DNA of 64,000 bases, from NCBI RefSeq assembly GCF_002250055.1, contig NZ_CP018866.1, positions 922,501-986,500 on the forward strand, read 5' to 3'. The translations under genes were made by a program, and so were the position numbers. The stretch is from Sutcliffiella cohnii. GTDB lineage: Bacteria > Bacillota > Bacilli > Bacillales > Bacillaceae_I. Under the pieces are notes generated by a model. That model was not told where the DNA came from, made no database searches, and saw nothing but the letters and a program-made list of their open reading frames with translations. Shown one piece after another: positions 58,164-64,000 of this stretch (the first letter of the stretch is position 1; every line of letters begins with the position of its first letter).

Positions 58164-58300
58164 AGTGGAACGGAGCGGAAGGTGCGAGACTCCAGCGGGA
58201 GTAGCGTGAGACTTGAGACCCCGCACGTAGCGAAGCGAAGGAGGAGGCTCAAGCCACGCCCGCGGAAAGCGAGTACCTGCAGCGCAGTGAAACGGACTAA
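58164..58300. repeat. Dispersed GC-rich repeat, family R2, copy b
   Basis: A 137-base match to 16681-16814 in the same orientation: it starts GTGGAACGGAGCGGAAG and ends AGTGAAACGGACTAA. The middle differs more than the ends. It fills most of the 445-base gap between rodA and the antiporter gene; no gene is seen in it. Confidence 0.8.
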
Positions 58301-58385
58301 ATCTTAACCACTAGCCCTTTTTAAGGATAAAATAATAGAAATCCGTACCAAACTTTTTGTATTATTATTTTATAAAATATAATGC

Positions 58386-58443
58386 ACCATCCCCTCATCC
58401 GCAGGTATGTTTTCTTTACCGTCATGTTTGGGGATGGTATAAT
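58386..58443 (+). promoter_or_regulatory. Antiporter promoter overlapped by a 9-bp inverted repeat
   Basis: ACCATCCCC (58386-58394) pairs with GGGGATGGT (58430-58438). The right arm runs into an extended -10 TGGTATAAT (58436-58443, hexamer TATAAT 58438-58443) with TTTACC (58415-58420) as a weak -35 box 17 bp upstream. An inverted repeat this close suggests an operator or a leader hairpin. Confidence 0.45.
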
Positions 58444-58491
58444 CTTTAACTATGTGTAAAAAGCAATTTTGAAAGGATCGGGGGGAAAGCT

Positions 58492-60555
58492 TTGTTTGAA
58501 TTTCCTATTACCGAACCAGTTTTATTATTTGCGATTGCAATGATCATTTTCTTTATTTTTCCCTACTTTATGAAATTATTACGAATTCCTGGTCTTATCG
58601 GGCCAATATTAGCAGGTGTAATAATTGGACCAAATGGGCTAGGGGTATTAGAACGAACGCAAACGATAGAATTATTAGGTACGGTAGGCTTATTATTTAT
58701 TATTTTTATCGCTGGATTAGAAATGGATTTAGACGGATTTAAAAAATACCGAAATAGAAGTATTGTTTACGGCTTATTATCCTTTTGGATACCGTTAATT
58801 TTAGGAACGTTAGTAAGCTTAATGCTCGGATACAATTTAGCTGCTTCTGTATTAATCGGGTCTATTTTAGGTTCCCATACGCTTTTAGGCTATCCAATTG
58901 CTAGCCGATTAGGTATAGGAAAAAATAAAGCTGTCACTACAGCAGTAGGTGGAAGTCTTTTAACGGATACGTTTGCTTTATTAATACTTGCAGTAATTAC
59001 GGGAGCAGCAGCTGGTCAGTTAGATATTTATTTTGGAGTTAAATTGACCATTTCTATCATTATTTTTGTTGCCGTTATTTTCCTCGGAACTCCATTCATA
59101 TCACGTTGGTTTTTCCGCAATGTAACGACGGAAGGACCTGTAGAATTTACATATGTAATGGTCCTTTTATTTACAGCTGGTTCGTTAGCGGTGGTTGCTG
59201 GTCTTCAACCAATTATCGGTGCCTTTTTGGTTGGGTTAGCACTAAATCGTTTCATCTTCGAACAAGGTGCGTTAATGAACAGAATTCGATTTACAGCCAA
59301 TGCGATTTTTATTCCATTTTTCCTACTTTCTGTCGGGATGTTAATGGATTTAAGAGTGCTTGTAAGCAATCCGAAAGCTTGGGTGTTAACGGGTTTGATC
59401 GTTTTAGGTTTATTAATTGGAAAATATAGTGCAGCCCTCTTAACGAGTAAGTTATACGGTTATTCCAAAGAAGAGAACTTAGTAATCTTTGGTTTAACAA
59501 CGCCTCAAGCGGCAGCAACTTTAGCAGCTACACTAGTAGGATTTAATGTCGGTTTACTTGATCAAGTAACGGTTAACGGTGTTATTATTATGATTTTAAT
59601 TACTTGTATTATTGGCCCATACATTGTTGAAAAGTATGGCCGTAAATTAGCACTATTAGAAGAGCAACAGCCAATGAAAAGTAATGAAGCGCCAGAGCGT
59701 ATTTTAATACCAGTTGCAAATCCGCAAACGATGAGTGGGTTGTTAGATTTAGCTTTTGTCATTAGGCAAACACGATCCGTCGATAATCCGCTTTATGCGT
59801 TAAGTGTAGTTCAACGTGATATGTGGTCAGCTGAAGCAGAAGTCGCTAAAGCTGAAAAAATGTTAAGTGCAGCCGTTACGTACGCTAGTGGGGCAGATGT
59901 ACCGCTCCGAGTCACAACACGTGTTGATCGAAACGTTGCTATCGGTATTAACCGAGCAATTGCAGAAGAGAGAATTACGACACTTGTTGCAGGATGGAAT
60001 GGAGAGCGTTCTGGTCCACAGAGGATATTTGGCGGCGTTATTGACCAAGTATTAGATCAAACGAATATATCGGTACTCATTACGAAATTAGGACATAAAT
60101 TAAATACGACGAAACGAATCGTTCTTGTGATACCGAGCGGAATGGACCATAAATCTGGTTATTGGGATGCGTTAAAAAAAGTGAAAGTAATAGCTAGTAA
60201 CTTAGGTGCAACGATTCAATGTTATGTATTAAAAGACTTTCCTGATACGTACAAAGCTCATATGAAGGAAATAAAGCCAAACCCTCCAACAATTGTGGAA
60301 TGGGTACAAGATTGGGTAACTCTATACGAACAAAAACTTCAAACATTGCAAAAAGACGATATCGTTATCGTATTAAGTGCAAGAAAAGGGACGGTTGGGT
60401 GGCATCCACAGCTAGAGCGCATACCGAAACGCCTAGCTTCGATGAATCCGGAAAGCTTTATTATTTTCTATCCAGCTGAAGGACAATCAGACCTACGTGG
60501 GTCAAGAGGAACTGAAGTGCCACGTGAAGTATTGTTTACGAATGATTACGATTAA
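58492..60555 (+). CDS. CPA2-family cation/proton antiporter with universal-stress-like C-domain
   Basis: A 687-residue protein. The first ~385 residues form about 12 spans of a Na/H exchanger domain (GLIGPILAGVIIGPNGLG, FIAGLEMDLDGFKKYR, ILGSHTLLGYP). The C-terminal 300 residues look like two universal stress protein domains (ERILIPVANPQT, TLVAGWNGERSGPQR) instead of the TrkA-type regulatory domain common in this family. B. subtilis has another CPA2 antiporter, yjbQ, after prpE, so the place fits. The start is TTG at 58492. The transported ion (Na or K) is not certain. Confidence 0.85.
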   Translation: MFEFPITEPVLLFAIAMIIFFIFPYFMKLLRIPGLIGPILAGVIIGPNGLGVLERTQTIELLGTVGLLFIIFIAGLEMDLDGFKKYRNRSIVYGLLSFWIPLILGTLVSLMLGYNLAASVLIGSILGSHTLLGYPIASRLGIGKNKAVTTAVGGSLLTDTFALLILAVITGAAAGQLDIYFGVKLTISIIIFVAVIFLGTPFISRWFFRNVTTEGPVEFTYVMVLLFTAGSLAVVAGLQPIIGAFLVGLALNRFIFEQGALMNRIRFTANAIFIPFFLLSVGMLMDLRVLVSNPKAWVLTGLIVLGLLIGKYSAALLTSKLYGYSKEENLVIFGLTTPQAAATLAATLVGFNVGLLDQVTVNGVIIMILITCIIGPYIVEKYGRKLALLEEQQPMKSNEAPERILIPVANPQTMSGLLDLAFVIRQTRSVDNPLYALSVVQRDMWSAEAEVAKAEKMLSAAVTYASGADVPLRVTTRVDRNVAIGINRAIAEERITTLVAGWNGERSGPQRIFGGVIDQVLDQTNISVLITKLGHKLNTTKRIVLVIPSGMDHKSGYWDALKKVKVIASNLGATIQCYVLKDFPDTYKAHMKEIKPNPPTIVEWVQDWVTLYEQKLQTLQKDDIVIVLSARKGTVGWHPQLERIPKRLASMNPESFIIFYPAEGQSDLRGSRGTEVPREVLFTNDYD

Positions 60556-60569
60556 TTAAAAGTCTTAAG

Positions 60570-60604
60570 GCCATATTAACTGATTTCAGTTAATATGGCT
60601 TTTT
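60570..60604 (+). terminator. Terminator after the antiporter
   Basis: GCCATATTAACTGA and its exact complement form a 14-bp stem with a two-base loop, then TTTTTATC. Confidence 0.92.
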
Positions 60605-60825
60605 ATCGTTTAGCGTACAATGTCAAATACTTTTTTTAAGTTTTTGCGTAACTCAAACACACCTACCGAAATTTACTTTTTTTTCAAGTAGCGATTAACC
60701 AAGTTAGTATGAAACAGACGTCATTTTCTTGATTCAGAAATGGGTATACACTCGCTTCTTGGTCTGCATTGATGCATTCTGGCATAGAGTACAAAGTTTA
60801 TTTTAACGTACTGATTCGCATTTAC

Positions 60826-60897
60826 AGGACGAGTGGGATAAAGCTAAACGTCGAGGTCAGAGCCTCAGGAAACTGGATGCGATCTCCACTCGAACCA
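60826..60897 (-). ncRNA. Structured segment, candidate bridge RNA of the IS110 element
   Basis: CGAGTGGGAT (60830-60839) pairs with GATCTCCACTCG (60881-60892), and an inner GAGG/CCTC hairpin (60853-60866) sits between them. It lies in the long non-coding end behind the transposase. Bridge RNAs of IS110-type elements are encoded in such non-coding ends, on the 3-prime side in the IS1111 branch. The full RNA would be longer, about 150-250 nt; its limits are not determined. Confidence 0.4.
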
Positions 60898-60925
60898 AAA
60901 GAATGACGCCTATTTATATTTGTTT

Positions 60926-62284
60926 TTAAGCAGCTATTGGTAGTGTGAGCTTTTTAATTACTTCTTCTTTGTAATTATAAGTGGGGTTATTCCACTGAAA
61001 TGGTTGCTGATTTTTAAGCATTGCAAATGCAATTTTAAGGAATTTGTTTCCCATAGCGATGTAGGCTTGTCTCGTCTTTTTTCCGTTTTCTTTTAAGCGT
61101 TTATAAAAAGGTCTTAGAGCCTCATTATGAGTGGATAGAGTTTTCCCTGCATTGAAAACGGCTCTTCTTAGGTTTGCGTTCCCTTGTTTAGAAATTTGTC
61201 CGTAATAACCCTTTTCAGGTCCAGATTGCTTAATAGTTGGATTTGTTCCTGCCTTTTTAATAAGTTGACTAGCACTGGTGTAGTGCGAAAGATCGCCCAT
61301 TTCACAATAAACTTCGGCAGCTGTAACAAGCCCAATACCTGGAACAGTTAGGAGAAGCAAGCCGTCTGTATCAATGAAAATTCGCTCAATTTCTTGTTCA
61401 TAGGCTTTAATGTTCTCAGTATGCCATTGATAGTCCTTAAGCTTTTGTTTTAAGATAAAGAGCTCGCTAGAAAGTTCTTCGATGGGTTTCGAAACACTTT
61501 CACTCGCAGCGAAAAGTAGTTTTTCAATAGTGGTATTACGCAACTTTAAGTTGTACTCCTTGGATAATTTGCGTAAGCCAAGTTCTCCTAATTCTAGTAG
61601 TTGAGAAGCGTGCGGAAAGTTAACTAGTAGATGTAAACTTGCTTTCCCCCAAAAATCACTAAAGATGTTTTTTGTTTTCACTTTACCATCCACTAAAACG
61701 CTATATCCCTGGTATTCACGCCAGATATGATCATGAATAGCACGAATTTCAACCTTGATACGAGAACGTTTGTTAACTTCATTTCTTCTAGCACGTGTAA
61801 GATGTTGGAGTTGTTTATAATGCCCTGTAGGCAGTTTAGCATTAGTCGCTTTATTACCAATTAAAGCCTCGGCAATTAAATACAAATCTATGTCATCAGT
61901 TTTCGTATAAGTAAGATGTTGTTTTCGTTCTTCGTGCGTAGAAGCAGGATTAATAATGTGAACAGAATATCCTGCATCTGTTAAGATTCGAACAATATCT
62001 TCATAATAATGACCCGTCGCTTCTATACCTACAAAAACCTTTTCTGCTTGACAAAACTTTTGAGCAGTCTCTATCTTATCAAAAAGATACCTAAATCCAC
62101 CCTGACTAACCATAAAGGAAAATGGGGTTTGGATGACTTCTCCAAAATAATTTAGAATCATGGACTTCTGTAAAACCTTTGAAACATCGATAGAAACAAT
62201 CAATACTTTCTCTAAATCAGCACCTCTAAGTTCTTTTGCGAATTGACTTCTTCTTAATCCTTGTTTACCATTAAGTAGTCTCAT
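60926..62284 (-). CDS. IS110-family transposase (RNA-guided DEDD recombinase)
   Basis: A 452-residue transposase. The N-terminal RuvC-like DEDD domain begins with Asp33 in VSIDVSK and continues with VGIEATGHYY and TKTDDIDLY. A coiled-coil middle (about 240-320) precedes the Transposase_20 domain, with TVPGIGLVTAAEV and KAGTNPTIKQSG (the serine probably catalytic). GGAGG stands before the ATG. The frame is full length, so the element may be mobile. IS110 enzymes recombine DNA with the help of a structured bridge RNA. Confidence 0.93.
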   Translation of the reverse strand: MRLLNGKQGLRRSQFAKELRGADLEKVLIVSIDVSKVLQKSMILNYFGEVIQTPFSFMVSQGGFRYLFDKIETAQKFCQAEKVFVGIEATGHYYEDIVRILTDAGYSVHIINPASTHEERKQHLTYTKTDDIDLYLIAEALIGNKATNAKLPTGHYKQLQHLTRARRNEVNKRSRIKVEIRAIHDHIWREYQGYSVLVDGKVKTKNIFSDFWGKASLHLLVNFPHASQLLELGELGLRKLSKEYNLKLRNTTIEKLLFAASESVSKPIEELSSELFILKQKLKDYQWHTENIKAYEQEIERIFIDTDGLLLLTVPGIGLVTAAEVYCEMGDLSHYTSASQLIKKAGTNPTIKQSGPEKGYYGQISKQGNANLRRAVFNAGKTLSTHNEALRPFYKRLKENGKKTRQAYIAMGNKFLKIAFAMLKNQQPFQWNNPTYNYKEEVIKKLTLPIAA

Positions 62285-62445
62285 TGACTATGACCTCCTT
62301 TGGATGGGTGGGTGATTGAGTAAACTTGGTTAAGTACTTCAATCGTAGCATAGTCATGGGACTTTTTTGTGTCCGAAAATATTATTTCATACACCAGAAA
62401 CTATAAGCGTGTATATTTTGTGGATAACTACTAACTTTACTTACG

Positions 62446-62715
62446 TTACGTCTAGCTCCTTTGGAAAAGGCCCTCGAGACATAAGTCAGTCACTTCCGGT
62501 GGACAAAGAGTTTCCACCGGCAGCGCCGCACCTTTCTTGTCGGGCCAGACTGAGCCGCCTCCGCTTTTGTGTCGGCGCTTAGGACCTATCAAACTTCCTG
62601 TTCCGTCCCTTACGATAAGTCAACAACAGCCTACCAAACGTTCATTGTGTTTCCTTTTATTTCCTATCCGGAACAGTCCAGTTTGTACGGGCCTGTTCAA
62701 AGCGCCTGCGCTTTT
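62446..62715. repeat. Dispersed GC-rich repeat family R1, diverged copy
   Basis: The copy shares CTAGCTCC, CCGCCTCCGCTTTTG, CGATAAGTCAACA, TTGTGTTTCCTTT and CAGTCCAGTTTG with 42760-43117. It fills most of the gap between the IS110 element and the csaB-like gene; the frames across it (62367-62734) are not credible genes. Confidence 0.72.
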
Positions 62716-62847
62716 GTTATTTAAAAATAATTAGAAATGTGCATAGTAAATATAACTATATCGCTATTTTTATATAACTATTAACTGCTCGTTTGCATAT
62801 ATTAAAAGGAGCTTTATCACTTAAATAAATAGAGAAGGAGAGATATG

Positions 62848-63990
62848 ATGAAAGTTCTGATTCACGGTTTTTATGGTGCAGGTAATGCAGGTGATGATGC
62901 AATCCTTCATTCTATTATAAATACGTTGAAAGATCTTGATAAAGAGGTAGAAGTAACGGTAACAACTAGGTCAAATAATATTTCAGCGTATTATGACCAA
63001 GAAAATACCACTAGTATTCTTGGAAGCGACATAAAGGGAATAACATCTAAATTAAAAGATTGCAACCTATTAATTGTAGGTGGTGGTGGGCTTTTTCAAG
63101 ATTATAATTCATTCAGTCCTGAAAATATATTTATTAATCAACAGGGAGCATTGAATTATTATTCTTACCCCATTATTTTAGCAAAGATGTTAAACGTTAA
63201 AACAATGCTTTATGCTGTTGGTATTGGTCCTTTATATCAAGAAGACTCTAAACAAACTATGAGATGGATTGCAGAAATAGCCGATAATATAACTGTACGT
63301 GATACCTATTCCTATGAGCTATTACGAAAACTAGGGGTTACTAAACATGTTTTAGCAGCCGATCCAGCAATAAAGTTACCATCAAAACTTAGTACAGTTG
63401 CTAAAAAGTTAACGAAAAACTCACCTAATGAGTTGAATATTGGTTTGAATATGCGTAATTGGTCTTATGCTGAAGAGGAACTAATAAAAATACAAGGCAA
63501 TCTTTTAAACTATTTAAATAGTATAGCTAATAAATATGCCATTAAATACTACATCATGCCTTTTAACAAACTTCCTTCAGAAGTGAAGAAAGCAAAAGAA
63601 CTTGCGGAATTGTTAAATGGAAATGCAGAAGTAATAACATACGATAATTCTCCAGAAAGATATAAATATGTATGTGGCAAACTAGATTTAATGATTGCAA
63701 TGAGGTTACATGCTAGTATTTTTGCAATCTATGAAGGTGTACCTAGTATTGGTATCTCATATGATGGAAAAGTGGGGCAATTTTTTAATGAACTACAATT
63801 GAATGATTATTGTTTTGAATTTAATAATCCTAACTACGATAAGCTTTATGAAAAAATAGAAGATTGTTTAAAAAGGCCAACATTTCATAAAAAGATTCAG
63901 CAAAATAAACGAAAAGGTTTAATTGAGAGGGAAGATAATAATAGAAAGAGTCTAATAGAAATTTGCGAGTTGAATTCTAATGATAAATAA
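62848..63990 (+). CDS. Polysaccharide pyruvyl transferase, CsaB-like
   Basis: An enzyme that puts a pyruvyl ketal on a sugar, probably of the secondary cell-wall polymer that anchors S-layer (SLH) proteins. The 380-residue protein has the N-terminal GFYGAGNAGDDAIL, the LIVGGGGLFQD block (about 76-86), GIGPL, and near the end the conserved MRLHASIFAIYEGVPSIGI. No membrane span. AAGGAGAG lies seven bases before the ATG at 62848; another ATG three bases upstream is also possible. It ends just before the window does; partner genes probably lie outside. Confidence 0.8.
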   Translation: MKVLIHGFYGAGNAGDDAILHSIINTLKDLDKEVEVTVTTRSNNISAYYDQENTTSILGSDIKGITSKLKDCNLLIVGGGGLFQDYNSFSPENIFINQQGALNYYSYPIILAKMLNVKTMLYAVGIGPLYQEDSKQTMRWIAEIADNITVRDTYSYELLRKLGVTKHVLAADPAIKLPSKLSTVAKKLTKNSPNELNIGLNMRNWSYAEEELIKIQGNLLNYLNSIANKYAIKYYIMPFNKLPSEVKKAKELAELLNGNAEVITYDNSPERYKYVCGKLDLMIAMRLHASIFAIYEGVPSIGISYDGKVGQFFNELQLNDYCFEFNNPNYDKLYEKIEDCLKRPTFHKKIQQNKRKGLIEREDNNRKSLIEICELNSNDK

Positions 63991-64000
63991 ACGTTTGAAA

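Larger units (their letters stand above)
60605..62365 (-). mobile_element. IS110-family insertion sequence (ends approximate)
   Basis: The element carries an intact IS110 transposase and about 320 bases of non-coding DNA on its 3-prime side. No terminal inverted repeats are visible, as expected. On the minus strand a perfect TTGACA (complement of 60621-60626) lies close to the presumed right end, and TATGCT (complement of 62347-62352) lies near the left end. Joined in a circle they could make a promoter, as in other IS110 elements. The boundaries are inferred from this and are uncertain by tens of bases. Confidence 0.6.

Overview
The window is a low-GC Bacillaceae chromosome segment. The gene order follows the Bacillus subtilis block yjzD - yjaU - yjaV - med - comZ - fabH - fabF - yjaZ - appDFABC - yjbA - trpS - opp - yjbC - spx - yjbE - mecA - coiA - pepF - roxS - spxH - yjbI - cwlQ - yjbK - yjbL - relQ - nadK - yjbO - prpE. 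Spore-former signalling and competence genes, an Spx/YjbH/MecA set, a T-box trpS and a RoxS/RsaE small RNA all fit this family. I do not name a species.

Layout. 1-3.2 kb: a dispersed GC-rich repeat, then clpB behind a sigma-A promoter with a CtsR operator. 3.2-6.7 kb: yjaU and yjaV relatives, med and comZ. 6.9-9.2 kb: fabH-fabF behind a FapR site. 9.3-16.4 kb: the putative protease yjaZ and the complete appDFABC peptide importer. 17-19.4 kb: a small membrane protein, yjbA, and trpS on the minus strand with a tryptophan T-box. 19.5-25.2 kb: an accessory insertion between trpS and opp with an AraC/GH39-type regulator, an MFS transporter, an M20 amidohydrolase and a DUF3899 protein. 25.5-31.4 kb: oppABCDF, with oppA interrupted by a one-base frameshift. 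31.6-39.2 kb: a DUF4015 protein, yjbC bracketed by inverted copies of a hairpin element, an SGNH esterase and an RND efflux pair. 39.3-42.6 kb: spx, whose terminator carries a group IIC intron with its reverse transcriptase, and yjbE. 42.7-50.3 kb: a double copy of the dispersed repeat, mecA, cls, coiA, pepF, two small membrane proteins, the RoxS small RNA with a Rex operator, and a 21-bp tandem array. 50.3-58.1 kb: spxH, truncated hemoglobin, cwlQ, yjbK, yjbL, relQ, nadK, yjbO, prpE and rodA. 58.1-64 kb: a cation/proton antiporter, an IS110-family element, another repeat copy and a CsaB-type pyruvyl transferase.

Several genes form one stress and redox circuit. Spx is the transcription factor, SpxH is its ClpXP adaptor, MecA is the ClpC adaptor, ClpB is a disaggregase, RoxS is under a redox-sensing Rex site, and RelQ makes alarmones. 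Two peptide importers (App and Opp) lie close together, and the broken oppA would shift uptake onto App if the frameshift is real.

The least explained parts are the 21-bp tandem array directly after RoxS, the GC-rich dispersed repeats, the inverted hairpin elements around yjbC, the intron seated in the spx terminator, and a structured segment at the 3-prime side of the IS110 transposase that could be its bridge RNA. All functional calls come from reading the sequence and remembered family knowledge. No search or folding program was run.
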